A stretch of 64,000 nucleotides of DNA, taken from IMG/VR virus record IMGVR_UViG_3300035670_000038, positions 62,001-126,000 of that record. One strand, 5' to 3'. Each line of letters begins with the position of its first letter. The first letter of the stretch is position 1. A program made the position numbers and the translations under genes. Under the pieces are notes generated by a model. That model was not told the DNA's origin. It saw only the letters and a list, made by a program, of their open reading frames with translations, and ran no database searches. Source of the stretch: a virus. Of the stretch, positions 18,586 to 26,392 are shown one piece after another.

Positions 18586-19149
18586 ATGAATCCACGATAT
18601 AATGTGATTATCCCAAAAATAATAAAAGAGAAAGTTCTTGATTTCGCTATGAATTCTGGACTATCTTATTTTAATATAAACGCGGACCCTCGTAAGGAAG
18701 CAGAGAAGGGGAAGCGTAGATTTGCTATGCTTACAGAGTATCCCGAATTGGAAATATCACAAATGGTAGATGCGTTCAAAGAAATCGCATACGAAGAAAT
18801 TGGTATTGCAGAAATTCTACCCGAACCACAATTCGGTAATTTTATTGGTGTAAATTTAGAAGGTGGAAGTGTGCATGAACACCAAGATGCTCGTGATGAA
18901 AATAATAATGTTCATCTCCGTTTTAATTTTATGATTCAGAAACCAGATATTGGTGGTAATCCTATCATTAATGGAAAAGAATATTGGATTGATGAGGATA
19001 CGTGTTGGATGAACTACGCATCGGAATGGAAACATGGGTCAACACCTGTGGCGGGTTCACGTGCACGTGTGGTATTGAGTATGGGTGCATGTGTACCTGA
19101 ACATATTGTACGAGAAAAGATTTCCAAAAAAATTGGATGGGAGGCATAA
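18586..19149 (+). CDS. 2-oxoglutarate/Fe(II)-dependent oxygenase-like protein
   Basis: 187 aa. VHEHQDARDENN supplies the HxD iron site. Downstream come WKHGSTPVAGSRARVVLSMG with the distal His and the 2OG-binding Arg. Order and spacing match 2OG-Fe(II) dioxygenases. Substrate unknown; phage members often hydroxylate protein side chains or bases. Its stop overlaps the next start. Confidence 0.75.
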   Translation: MNPRYNVIIPKIIKEKVLDFAMNSGLSYFNINADPRKEAEKGKRRFAMLTEYPELEISQMVDAFKEIAYEEIGIAEILPEPQFGNFIGVNLEGGSVHEHQDARDENNNVHLRFNFMIQKPDIGGNPIINGKEYWIDEDTCWMNYASEWKHGSTPVAGSRARVVLSMGACVPEHIVREKISKKIGWEA

Positions 19150-19985
19150 TGTTAGAAAATATACAATACGACAGAATTCTACAACCACAAGAGGATGGTT
19201 ATGATGTACAAATTTTTCAAGAAATTAAAAAGAGTCAGGGGTATGTTCCTATTGACTATCCATCTTCTATGGTTAAGTTTCACGGAAAGGTTGCAGTCCT
19301 TCCTCCGTCCGAACATGCGGTAGATTATCTCAACAATATTAATTTTGAACGTATAGCTAATTACTATAGCGCTGCTTGGGGTCTTGGGTACAATAACGTT
19401 CGTCAATTAGTTGACGCGTATATTCCTAACATTGACCCCAACACAAACTTCAGTGGTCAACATGATGGTGTGGAATTTGGACATCCAGGTGCATGGGGTA
19501 TTATGTCCTCATTGGTGACACACGACCCCGCAGCTACGTTGGCAAACTTGGTGCACGAACTAATGCATTGGAAGTTAGTCGCACTAGGATTTGGACTTCG
19601 TGCGAACACGTTCTTCCCAACCACACAAGAATTTATTCTAAACCACGAAAGTGAATTGTGCTGGTCTATTGTGAATAGTTACGCAGACACTGCACAACCT
19701 GCCGTTGGAAATAAACCAACTGACAGACCTGTATCCGCATCTCTTCACGCATATCTTTCATTCCTTGGTGTGGCGTATACACATACCCAAGTGTTGAAGA
19801 TTGACCCAAACAACCAAGAATCGCAATGGAGAATGACACGTTGGGGTTCACGATTTGATAAGTGTTTGGATGAAATTTTTAAGGTTGGAAAGTTTACCCC
19901 GAAGGGACAACGTTTGATGATTGGTGTTGCAAAGTGGACATCTGATTTCTTCTATGAAGCACGACAAGTAGGTTACAAACTCTAG
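19149..19985 (+). CDS. Putative zinc metallopeptidase (HExxH)
   Basis: 278 aa. NLVHELMHWKLVALG gives an HExxH zinc-peptidase motif near residue 140, and NHESELCWS downstream could give a third ligand. The ATG follows GGGAGG and overlaps the oxygenase stop, so the two are coupled. Specificity unknown; it lacks a signal peptide, so it is probably cytoplasmic. Confidence 0.65.
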   Translation: MLENIQYDRILQPQEDGYDVQIFQEIKKSQGYVPIDYPSSMVKFHGKVAVLPPSEHAVDYLNNINFERIANYYSAAWGLGYNNVRQLVDAYIPNIDPNTNFSGQHDGVEFGHPGAWGIMSSLVTHDPAATLANLVHELMHWKLVALGFGLRANTFFPTTQEFILNHESELCWSIVNSYADTAQPAVGNKPTDRPVSASLHAYLSFLGVAYTHTQVLKIDPNNQESQWRMTRWGSRFDKCLDEIFKVGKFTPKGQRLMIGVAKWTSDFFYEARQVGYKL

Positions 19986-19993
19986 GAGGTTAT

Positions 19994-20245
19994 ATGAACG
20001 AGATTTTATTAGCTCTTATTGGTTCAATCGCAATGATAGGATGTTGGGGGGCAATTATTATGAATTACGAAAAGCAAAAGGTAAAACAAGCAAATAAAGA
20101 AAAGAATATGTACGAAACGTGTGTATCGTGTGGTGAAATGGTACATGTCCGAAAGGATACACCGATTGACCAGAGGTTCTACTATGTGGAAGGTGCTGGT
20201 CAATTGTGCCACGATTGTTATGATTATACCTATCGTAGTAAATAA
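19994..20245 (+). CDS. Membrane-anchored zinc-ribbon protein (83 aa)
   Basis: N-terminal hydrophobic helix (residues 3-25), a charged linker, then CVSCG and CHDC pairs forming a zinc ribbon. AGGAGG precedes the ATG. No family name recognised. Confidence 0.65.
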   Translation: MNEILLALIGSIAMIGCWGAIIMNYEKQKVKQANKEKNMYETCVSCGEMVHVRKDTPIDQRFYYVEGAGQLCHDCYDYTYRSK

Positions 20246-20260
20246 TATTTAATATACCAC

Positions 20261-20289
20261 TTGACAAATATATAACAATCTGTTATATT
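20261..20289 (+). promoter_or_regulatory. sigma70-type promoter
   Basis: TTGACA, 17-bp spacer, TATATT, located about 30 nt before the ATG at 20320. The region also forms an imperfect inverted repeat. Confidence 0.8.
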
Positions 20290-20319
20290 TCAAGTAACCC
20301 TAACCGTAAGGAGAAACAA

Positions 20320-20526
20320 ATGCCGAAGGCGCCTGTGTTCAAGCATGGAGAGATGGTGGTGATTACGCATCCGACTGATGACCATTATCTTGATATGACG
20401 GGTGTAGTGATGCAAGAAGAGTATCGTAGTTACATCAATGACTACGTGTATTACGTCCGACTTGATGAAGATGGATATGAGATGGAATTCACGGCAGATG
20501 AACTTACACTTGAAGAGGATATGTAA
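20320..20526 (+). CDS. Small protein, unknown (68 aa)
   Basis: First gene after a strong promoter. Beta-rich, acidic, resembling small SH3-like barrels (FKHGEMVVITHP, VYYVRLDEDGYEMEF). No family recognised. Confidence 0.7.
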   Translation: MPKAPVFKHGEMVVITHPTDDHYLDMTGVVMQEEYRSYINDYVYYVRLDEDGYEMEFTADELTLEEDM

Positions 20527-20527
20527 A

Positions 20528-20701
20528 ATGGGTAAGACTTGGAAGGACAAGAATAAGTGGGAAAAGAAGCAAGAGGGGAAGAATATCAAAAAGACAAAGA
20601 AAGAACATAAATATTCTTCTGGTAGTAATGAGGATAGAAACATCAATTATAACCGCATCTCTAGCTTCGAATGGTATGACTACGATTACGAGAACGATTA
20701 A
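20528..20701 (+). CDS. Small basic protein (57 aa)
   Basis: Starts 1 nt after the previous gene. Very Lys-rich N-terminal half, acidic/aromatic end. Overlaps the start of nagB. No family recognised. Confidence 0.5.
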   Translation: MGKTWKDKNKWEKKQEGKNIKKTKKEHKYSSGSNEDRNINYNRISSFEWYDYDYEND

Positions 20702-21368
20702 TTATGTAAAGGATTACGATACGTTGTCCACGATGGCTGCGGATATCGTAAGGAAGGAAATACATAGAAGCAACACAACTGTACTTGGATTACCTACTGG
20801 TGGAACTCCCATCGGTATGTATGAGAAGTTGGTGAAGGATAAGACAATTGATTGGCGATTCGTCCAGACATTTAATCTTGACGAGTATGTGGGAATTGAC
20901 CCCAACCATCCAGAGAGTTATAGAAACTTTATGGCACGGCATTTCCACAATCACGTAAATATCCCAAAAGAATATATCTACTTTCCAGACCCGAATAATC
21001 CAGAGAACTATGATGACCTCATCGCACAACGTGGGGGCATTGACCTGCTCGTAATGGGTATGGGGTCAAATGGACACGTGGCGTTTAATGAACCTGGAAC
21101 GGATATGATGTCTGAAACACATATTACGGACTTAAAGGAACAAACCATAAAGGATAATTCCCGTTTCTTCAATTCAATTGACGAGGTTCCAACCCAAGCG
21201 GTCACGATGGGACTACGAACTATCTTGGGTGCACAAAAGATATTGTTGTTGGTGACGGGAAAGAAGAAGTTAAAGGTTTTGCAAAAGGCTATCTGGAAAC
21301 CTGACTATAGTATCCCTGTATCTATTATTAATAGTCACAGAAAGGTGGAGATATTATATTGTGATTAA
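20676..21368 (+). CDS. nagB: Glucosamine-6-phosphate deaminase-like protein
   Basis: 230 aa. NagB converts glucosamine-6-phosphate to fructose-6-phosphate and ammonia. Signature parts are LGLPTGGTPIGMYEKL (phosphate loop), FNLDEYVG and GMGSNGHVAFNEPG (catalytic His region). It overlaps the following deacetylase gene by 8 nt. Together they could deacetylate and then deaminate a GlcNAc compound, feeding host metabolism or changing amino-sugar pools. The protein is somewhat shorter than E. coli NagB (266 aa). Confidence 0.88.
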   Translation: MTTITRTINYVKDYDTLSTMAADIVRKEIHRSNTTVLGLPTGGTPIGMYEKLVKDKTIDWRFVQTFNLDEYVGIDPNHPESYRNFMARHFHNHVNIPKEYIYFPDPNNPENYDDLIAQRGGIDLLVMGMGSNGHVAFNEPGTDMMSETHITDLKEQTIKDNSRFFNSIDEVPTQAVTMGLRTILGAQKILLLVTGKKKLKVLQKAIWKPDYSIPVSIINSHRKVEILYCD

Positions 21369-21873
21369 TAAGTTAATGGTAGTTGCTCATCCCGACGATG
21401 AAACGTTATTCGGTGGTGGGGAACTGATTAAGCATGCAAAAGAATATAAAGTAATTGTATTAGATTATGGAAATCATATTACCCGTCATATTGAATTCCT
21501 ACGGGCAATGCAAATGATTGGTATAGAGAAGTGGGAACATTGGGATGGGGAACCCTACAAGACCTCTGCCGCATATAATGAATCTATCCTCATCCCCCGC
21601 ATAGAACGGGTCCTGGATGAGCAGAATTGGGATATGGTGGTCACTCACAATCAAGGTGGGGAGTACGGTCACTATCGGCATGTATCCACGCATAACGTGA
21701 TGGCACGGCTGTGTCCTGAGAAATTATATGTATTTAATACGGACTTGACTACTCGACTTCCCGACGATATATTACATAAGAAGCACGAGGTACTTTCTAC
21801 CGCATACCAATCGCAATATAACGTATTAAAATGGTTTCGATGGGAATATGAGGTTCTAACTAAATACCAATAA
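21361..21873 (+). CDS. PIG-L/LmbE-family N-acetylglucosaminyl deacetylase
   Basis: 170 aa, with a GTG start overlapping nagB. The zinc motif AHPDDETLFGGG at residue 9 and the later HNQGGEYGHYRHVSTHN supply the metal and catalytic residues of the PIG-L family, which removes acetyl groups from GlcNAc-containing compounds. Slightly shorter than the 200-plus aa usual. Substrate unknown; pairing with NagB points to amino-sugar metabolism. Confidence 0.88.
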   Translation: MINKLMVVAHPDDETLFGGGELIKHAKEYKVIVLDYGNHITRHIEFLRAMQMIGIEKWEHWDGEPYKTSAAYNESILIPRIERVLDEQNWDMVVTHNQGGEYGHYRHVSTHNVMARLCPEKLYVFNTDLTTRLPDDILHKKHEVLSTAYQSQYNVLKWFRWEYEVLTKYQ

Positions 21874-21895
21874 TTTTAATCTCTACGGTCAAACT

Positions 21896-22480
21896 ATGTA
21901 TAGAACACGAAACGGATTATCGGAGTCACGTATGGATAAGCAATACCGTGAAATGGTCAATACGCGTAGATTATATAAGTTTGAAGGAGAATTCTTTAAT
22001 CTCCTACCTTACAGATATATGACCGTACAAATGAATCTCACCACACTCAGAAATATTGCTAAAATATTGTGGAATGGGGAAAATACTACGTGGTTTTCGA
22101 TCCCTGAGGTTCGTTTCGGCAAAGGATTATATCACGGCACCGCCAGAGGCAAAAAATATTATTATAGCTGGTGTGACCGACAAACTATTGAACTCGCTCC
22201 CACTCAACGTGATATCTTGACCTTGATACACGAAATGGTACACGCATTGGGGTATGGATACCACGATACGAAATTCGTGGGGAAGTATATTGAAATGTTG
22301 GTCAAGTACGCAGGGGTTCCAAAGAAAGAACTTATCCAAGGCATGCAACACTATAAGGTCGCTCTTCCACGTAAATACAAGAGGTTATATAAATGCCAAG
22401 ACTCCCACAAGGTACCATCACGCTCACCGCGCAAAGGTGGATGGACTTCCAAACAGGGAAAGTCCAAAAAAACCCGTTAA
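21896..22480 (+). CDS. SprT/WLM-like zinc metallopeptidase domain protein
   Basis: 194 aa. TLIHEMVHALGYGYHDTKF holds HExxH and a downstream His, as in SprT and WLM-type proteins. The C-terminus is very basic. Upstream helices could bind DNA. Such proteins may process DNA-protein crosslinks; no direct evidence here. Overlaps the next gene by 88 nt. Confidence 0.65.
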   Translation: MYRTRNGLSESRMDKQYREMVNTRRLYKFEGEFFNLLPYRYMTVQMNLTTLRNIAKILWNGENTTWFSIPEVRFGKGLYHGTARGKKYYYSWCDRQTIELAPTQRDILTLIHEMVHALGYGYHDTKFVGKYIEMLVKYAGVPKKELIQGMQHYKVALPRKYKRLYKCQDSHKVPSRSPRKGGWTSKQGKSKKTR

Positions 22481-23157
22481 AAGACCAATCCATCAACGAG
22501 CAGTATTACGAAAGTCTTTACGAGGAATATAAAGAACGTCAACTTAATGAGTTTACCACGACTCGTATCATTATCCCAAAAGGTACGAAAATGATGGTGT
22601 GGAACGACCACCGTTCCTTTGTTGGGGACATGCTCACTTACATAGACTATTGGACAAACCGTGGGGAACATTACTTTCGCATCCCAAGGGGTAAGGAACT
22701 CTCGGTCGAACATATATCTAATAGAGATATTGATATTCCACTTGTTGTGTGGTCAACCGTACTCAGTCATATTATTGCCGATAAGACACGTACTACTAAA
22801 TACAGTATATTAGAGGATTCCCCTATCTATGGTCTTTGGGTCAAGATGTATGAAACTCCTACCTATATTCCACAATTAGATAAAAAGATTGTTGCCTATG
22901 GAGTATGGGAACAAGATATTTCAGACATCAATATAAAGAATAATGTGGTGTTTCCTGTTGGTGGTGCTTCGATGATGAACAATCCAAAAAGAGCATATAC
23001 AAATCCCTTAACAGGCAAAACTATTGTCCCAGGGAATACTAATATTTGGGTATGTGGATATTGTGGTGGTGATACCTCCCAAATAGAATATGATTATTTA
23101 AGTGGTACGAATCATCTATCGTGTGAATTACAAAATAGTATGGGAGCTAACTGCTAA
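22393..23157 (+). CDS. Protein of unknown function (254 aa)
   Basis: The ATG has AGAGG upstream. A later ATG at 22441 would reduce the overlap. Contains a CGYCGG pair near the C-terminus and a final Cys, perhaps a metal site. No family recognised. Confidence 0.65.
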   Translation: MPRLPQGTITLTAQRWMDFQTGKVQKNPLKDQSINEQYYESLYEEYKERQLNEFTTTRIIIPKGTKMMVWNDHRSFVGDMLTYIDYWTNRGEHYFRIPRGKELSVEHISNRDIDIPLVVWSTVLSHIIADKTRTTKYSILEDSPIYGLWVKMYETPTYIPQLDKKIVAYGVWEQDISDINIKNNVVFPVGGASMMNNPKRAYTNPLTGKTIVPGNTNIWVCGYCGGDTSQIEYDYLSGTNHLSCELQNSMGANC

Positions 23158-23164
23158 CACACCT

Positions 23165-23602
23165 ATGCCTCCATATAGTCATCCTATAAACATCCAAGAC
23201 ATCTACGACTATTATAAGCTAATTAATGGTCAGTACTTGGCAAAAGAAAATGATAAGATAATAGTCTGGTATAACTACGATGGGTTACAATCTATGTTCG
23301 ATACCGTGGTCGGACTAGAAAAAGAATATAATAGTGAAATGATAGACTTTAATGGTGTAACAGAAGGATTTACTAACTATATAACAAGTCTAGAGCATTG
23401 GAAAGAATGTAAGGTAGTCGAGGGGAAAGTAGATAATATAACATATAAAACAAAAATAAAGCAAATGGAATTAAAAACTGGAATAAGTCCATATTATCGT
23501 TTTAACTATGTCAATATCCATAATGTGATATTAGCAGAACCAAAAATCCATCCTATCTATGGGGAATATGTAGGGTGGTCAACCTCGGTAATAACCCTAT
23601 GA
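23165..23602 (+). CDS. Protein of unknown function (145 aa), paralogue of next gene
   Basis: Starts 7 nt after the preceding gene and overlaps the next by 4 nt. The C-terminal HPIYGEYVGWSTSV resembles HPQYGAYVGWMVHL in the next protein, so the two are probably tandem duplicates. No known domain. Confidence 0.65.
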   Translation: MPPYSHPINIQDIYDYYKLINGQYLAKENDKIIVWYNYDGLQSMFDTVVGLEKEYNSEMIDFNGVTEGFTNYITSLEHWKECKVVEGKVDNITYKTKIKQMELKTGISPYYRFNYVNIHNVILAEPKIHPIYGEYVGWSTSVITL

Positions 23603-23895
23603 CAAACTATATCGCACAGATGTTACATCCAAGTGATTTGGAGAATGTATCAATCCCACAAGGGGAAACTATTACCTTATTTAAAAATTACCATGGAATA
23701 GAAAAGTACTTTGAGGGAGATACTATCCCTGACACGCTTCTTCTACGGGTAACGGCGGTCAAGAAGGAAGGAGACATCTACCAACTATATAACGTAGGAA
23801 ATAAGGGATTTAAAAAGAGTTATTTAAAGGTATATGATACGGAACAATCTCACCCCCAATATGGGGCATATGTCGGATGGATGGTACACCTATGA
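23599..23895 (+). CDS. Protein of unknown function (98 aa), paralogue of previous gene
   Basis: ATGA overlap with the preceding gene. Shares the H-P-x-Y-G-x-Y-V-G-W ending. It overlaps a 30-codon membrane peptide gene. No known domain. Confidence 0.6.
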   Translation: MTNYIAQMLHPSDLENVSIPQGETITLFKNYHGIEKYFEGDTIPDTLLLRVTAVKKEGDIYQLYNVGNKGFKKSYLKVYDTEQSHPQYGAYVGWMVHL

Positions 23896-23984
23896 AAACA
23901 ATATTTTGGCTTATAGTATTAATCGTCGCTATAGTATTGGTAGCAACATCGGATAAGAACCCACCTGATGAGAATTGGTACTAA
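23892..23984 (+). CDS. Tiny membrane peptide (30 aa)
   Basis: ATGA overlap with the previous gene. A hydrophobic stretch of about 19 residues (IFWLIVLIVAIVLVAT) precedes a polar tail. Coupling and hydrophobicity support it; no function known. Confidence 0.4.
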   Translation: MKTIFWLIVLIVAIVLVATSDKNPPDENWY

Positions 23985-23997
23985 GGGATACAACAAT

Positions 23998-24098
23998 GGG
24001 AGTGCAGTGAAGCTGGTGGTTCGACTGATCTTCAAAATCAGTAAGTCTTATACCCAACTCCATAGACTGCGGGGTTCGATTCCTCGGCATTCCCGCCA
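23998..24098 (+). tRNA. selC: tRNA-Sec (anticodon TCA)
   Basis: 101 nt with an 8-bp acceptor stem (GGGAGTGC/GCATTCCC, one G-U) and a 5-bp T stem, the 8+5 form of bacterial tRNA-Sec. The anticodon arm is ACTGAT-CTTCAAA-ATCAGT, so the anticodon is TCA, reading UGA. A long variable arm (AGTCT/AGACT plus an extra AT pair) is present. Discriminator G and a genome-encoded CCA follow; none of the other tRNAs here carries CCA. The D stem has one G.G mismatch, so a functional check is needed. Confidence 0.93.
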
Positions 24099-24110
24099 CA
24101 TAGTAGGTAG

Positions 24111-24159
24111 GATAAGGCGGATATACCCCATATAGAGGTATGTCCGTTTTATCATTTTT
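24111..24159 (+). terminator. Intrinsic terminator after tRNA-Sec
   Basis: A 16-bp stem (24111-24126 with 24138-24153, three G-U pairs) with an 11-nt loop and the tail ATTTTT. The 3' arm contains the first CGTTTTATCATTTTT repeat. Confidence 0.75.
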
Positions 24160-24200
24160 ACCGCCCGTTTTATCATTTTTGTGTGCGTTTTATCATTTTT
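24145..24200 (+). repeat. Three phased CGTTTTATCATTTTT repeats
   Basis: Exact copies start at 24145, 24166 and 24186 (spacing 21 and 20 bp), so they face the same side of the helix, as iterons do. Confidence 0.85.
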
Positions 24201-24770
24201 CGTGAATACGGGGTCGCGGTCATATTAATATGATATATTGGTAATATCAAAATGATATCAATTCTATAGAACTCTATATCGATAAAATAAAGGCAATTAA
24301 TAGGAGCATTAGTGTTTTCGCTTCGTGAGCAAATTTTTTTATGCTTGGAAAATCGCCCCACCTCGTGAATGTAAACAAGCCTGATAAGCATGTGGATATG
24401 TGGAAAAATGATAAAACCCTAAAAGCATGATAAAACTGGATGATAAAACCATCGCCCGTATAAACCCCGAAGAATACTTTAGCTCTGAAGCAAATGTGGA
24501 TAACTCCTAATAATATGTTATATTGACACGCCCTGCTGACATTATGACATTACCCATTATTGCCCGAAGAAACACCGAAGCAATTGTAACGATTTCTCTA
24601 CCCTATTGACAATAACGGCGTGGGCTATTATCTTTATATTAGGAAAGGCTACGCCTCGTTTTATCACCTTTTGGATTCGTTTTATCATTTTTTGAGGTTG
24701 GTGGAAAATATGAACCCCACCGCCCCTGCATAGTCTATGGAGCGATGGGGAACGATAAAAATAGAAAAGG

Positions 24771-24983
24771 TTAGGCGTTTCGGGGCTTTAGGTTTCCGGT
24801 ATGTACGAAATGCACCCGCCCCTGCATATCCTCTACGTTACGGAATACCCCGCCCTTGCTTCCCCCTGGAATATTGACCACGCGGAGCAGCATCCCGTCC
24901 TTTAGGGTTGGGTTATAGGGCGACCAGCCCACCCAGCGATAGACCACGCCCTTGCGCACCCGATTTGCGCGATATCTAAACAT
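24771..24983 (-). CDS. Small basic protein, unknown (70 aa)
   Basis: Start at the ATG overlapping the upstream gene's end. Arg-rich N-terminus, then RWVGWSPYNPTLKDGMLLRV and FVHTGNLKPR, an SH3-like barrel look. No family recognised. Confidence 0.6.
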   Translation of the reverse strand: MFRYRANRVRKGVVYRWVGWSPYNPTLKDGMLLRVVNIPGGSKGGVFRNVEDMQGRVHFVHTGNLKPRNA

Positions 24984-25209
24984 TCTGCCGCCCCCGCGTC
25001 TGCCCCATAAACTTTTGAACGGCGCCGGTGGCGAGTAGCAGCTCCTCCGCCCCATAGACGGCGTTAGCCCCGCAGCTTTCGCACTCATACTTTCGGGCGT
25101 CGGGCTCCACGCCCTCCTGCTCCTGCCCGCAACGGACGCAGATGCCGATATAGTCATCCGCCACTGCGGCGAGGATAGAGTCGAGGGTGATGCTAGGATG
25201 GATCGCCAT
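24976..25209 (-). CDS. Zinc-ribbon protein (77 aa)
   Basis: CVRCG and CESCG pairs 18 residues apart form a zinc ribbon in the centre; a helical flank follows. Such small ribbons are common in early phage operons. A T/A-rich RBS area with GGAG precedes the start. Confidence 0.65.
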   Translation of the reverse strand: MAIHPSITLDSILAAVADDYIGICVRCGQEQEGVEPDARKYECESCGANAVYGAEELLLATGAVQKFMGQTRGRQNV

Positions 25210-25224
25210 TTTTTATTTTCTCCT

Positions 25225-25644
25225 TTACTTGGTAAGGTTGTAGGGCTTGGTCCAGCTTCCCACGTTTACATCGTAGTAATACGCGGTGTCGAAATAGTCG
25301 ATCTGGGCGTCGCTGTTATCGTACCAGTCCGCCGCTTTCATCGCGGGGATGATTTCGGAAAGGAACGCCAGCGACTCCCCACTATAGTGCTCCTGGAACC
25401 AGTAGGGGTTGATCGAAATCTCGTACCGCTTCCGCATCTCATCCTTGTCAATCTTGTGCGAAACATACCCAAACTGCCGCTGCTCGATCAGGTCACCGAT
25501 GAAATCGATCGACCCGCTGGTCAGCTTTAGCACGATCGTGGAATGATTGCGGACGGATAGGGATCCCTTCATTCCGTACTTAGCGAGAATGGGCTTCACC
25601 TTCGCCGCCACCTTCGCCTTGCGTTCCTGATTCATATACGCCAT
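25225..25644 (-). CDS. Conserved phage/plasmid-type protein, unknown (139 aa)
   Basis: The start has GGAG nine nt upstream. The N-terminal region (AAKVKPILAKYGMKGSLSVR followed by NHSTIVLKLTSG) resembles a protein type I associate with phages and plasmids, without known function. First gene of a three-gene operon. Confidence 0.65.
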   Translation of the reverse strand: MAYMNQERKAKVAAKVKPILAKYGMKGSLSVRNHSTIVLKLTSGSIDFIGDLIEQRQFGYVSHKIDKDEMRKRYEISINPYWFQEHYSGESLAFLSEIIPAMKAADWYDNSDAQIDYFDTAYYYDVNVGSWTKPYNLTK

Positions 25645-25676
25645 CTGTCTTGCTCCGTTTGTTTGGGTTGTATTAT

Positions 25677-25704
25677 AATATAATACAATATCGGGCAGAT
25701 ACAA
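25677..25704 (-). promoter_or_regulatory. Early-type promoter (minus strand)
   Basis: TTGTAT, 16-bp spacer, TATATT; 33 nt before the gene starting at 25644. Confidence 0.75.
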
Positions 25705-25782
25705 GCCCCCTGCGCATTTTTCTTTTTTTCGTTACAAACCGAACAAACACCGAAGCGGGGGGTTGTCAAGCCCTATAACGGG

Positions 25783-25835
25783 ATTGTTACACAATTGTTA
25801 CAATCGTTTTATCACTCGGTTTTATCATCTTTTTC
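25783..25835. repeat. GTTACAAT and TTTTATCA motif cluster
   Basis: An ATTGTTACACAATTGTTAC palindromic stretch, then CGTTTTATCAC and GGTTTTATCATC. The same module recurs near 27140-27200, 28885-29000 and 30418-30490 between a terminator and the next promoter. Confidence 0.65.
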
Positions 25836-25837
25836 GT

Positions 25838-25866
25838 GTAAAAAGAAAAACCCCACGTATTAGGTG
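25838..25866 (-). terminator. Intrinsic terminator (minus strand)
   Basis: CCCCACC/GTGGGG stem followed on the minus strand by TTTTTCTTTTT, directly after the gene ending at 25860. Confidence 0.85.
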
Positions 25867-26066
25867 GGGCGGAGAAAGTAGAAGCTCCAGTTTTCTGTTT
25901 CGCGTCTATAGAGTTTTGCTTTCGTTCCTTTCTTTATACCTGGGATTCCTTTCACACCGAACTGCGTGAGTGCGTAGGGTTGTTTATTCTTATCTATTAC
26001 GTTGACCCACCCATTAGGGCTGACCTCTACCACGGTCACATCTGCGATATATTTTTCATTCACCAT
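25860..26066 (-). CDS. Small protein, unknown (68 aa)
   Basis: Beta-rich, basic (VTVVEVSPNGWVNVIDKNKQ, KLYRRETENWSFYF), like a small SH3/OB fold. Start overlaps the preceding gene's stop. Last gene before a terminator. Confidence 0.65.
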   Translation of the reverse strand: MVNEKYIADVTVVEVSPNGWVNVIDKNKQPYALTQFGVKGIPGIKKGTKAKLYRRETENWSFYFLRPT

Positions 26067-26392
26067 TAGTGCGACTCCAGGTTTATATAGTCATCCTCAC
26101 CGACCACGCCCCAGAACATCGTGGCGATCTCTTCGGGAGTATAAAGATGCGGAAGGATATTGCGTGAAGGCTGGTCGGGATCCTCACTATTCAGCTCATC
26201 GTAATAGGTGGCGATAGAGTCCTGAATAATATGAAGTGCGTAGTTATTCCCGATAAGAGTATAGGCGGAGTCTCCCCACGATACACCGCTCAGCCCATAG
26301 TCTGCGATTGCTTCCACCTCTTCATCGCTGAACCCGATATGGTCGAGGATGTCCCAAAGGGAAATGACGGTCAAAGTCTTTTTATGAATCAT
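26066..26392 (-). CDS. Small acidic protein, unknown (108 aa)
   Basis: Helical, acidic, with no recognised domain. Joined to both neighbours by 1-nt overlaps, so it is the middle gene of a three-gene unit. Confidence 0.65.
   Translation of the reverse strand: MIHKKTLTVISLWDILDHIGFSDEEVEAIADYGLSGVSWGDSAYTLIGNNYALHIIQDSIATYYDELNSEDPDQPSRNILPHLYTPEEIATMFWGVVGEDDYINLESH

Larger units (their letters stand above)
24099..24770. other. Non-coding region, candidate replication origin
   Basis: No convincing gene. It holds a terminator, three direct CGTTTTATCATTTTT repeats, an AT-rich stretch (24222-24297), three inverted TGATAAAAC copies (24409, 24428, 24441), two more direct copies (24657, 24678) and DnaA-box-like sites: TGTGGATAT at 24391 and the consensus TGTGGATAA at 24495. 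It sits where rightward and leftward gene sets converge. Iterons plus AT-rich DNA plus DnaA boxes is an origin-like layout; regulatory use is the alternative. Confidence 0.5.
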
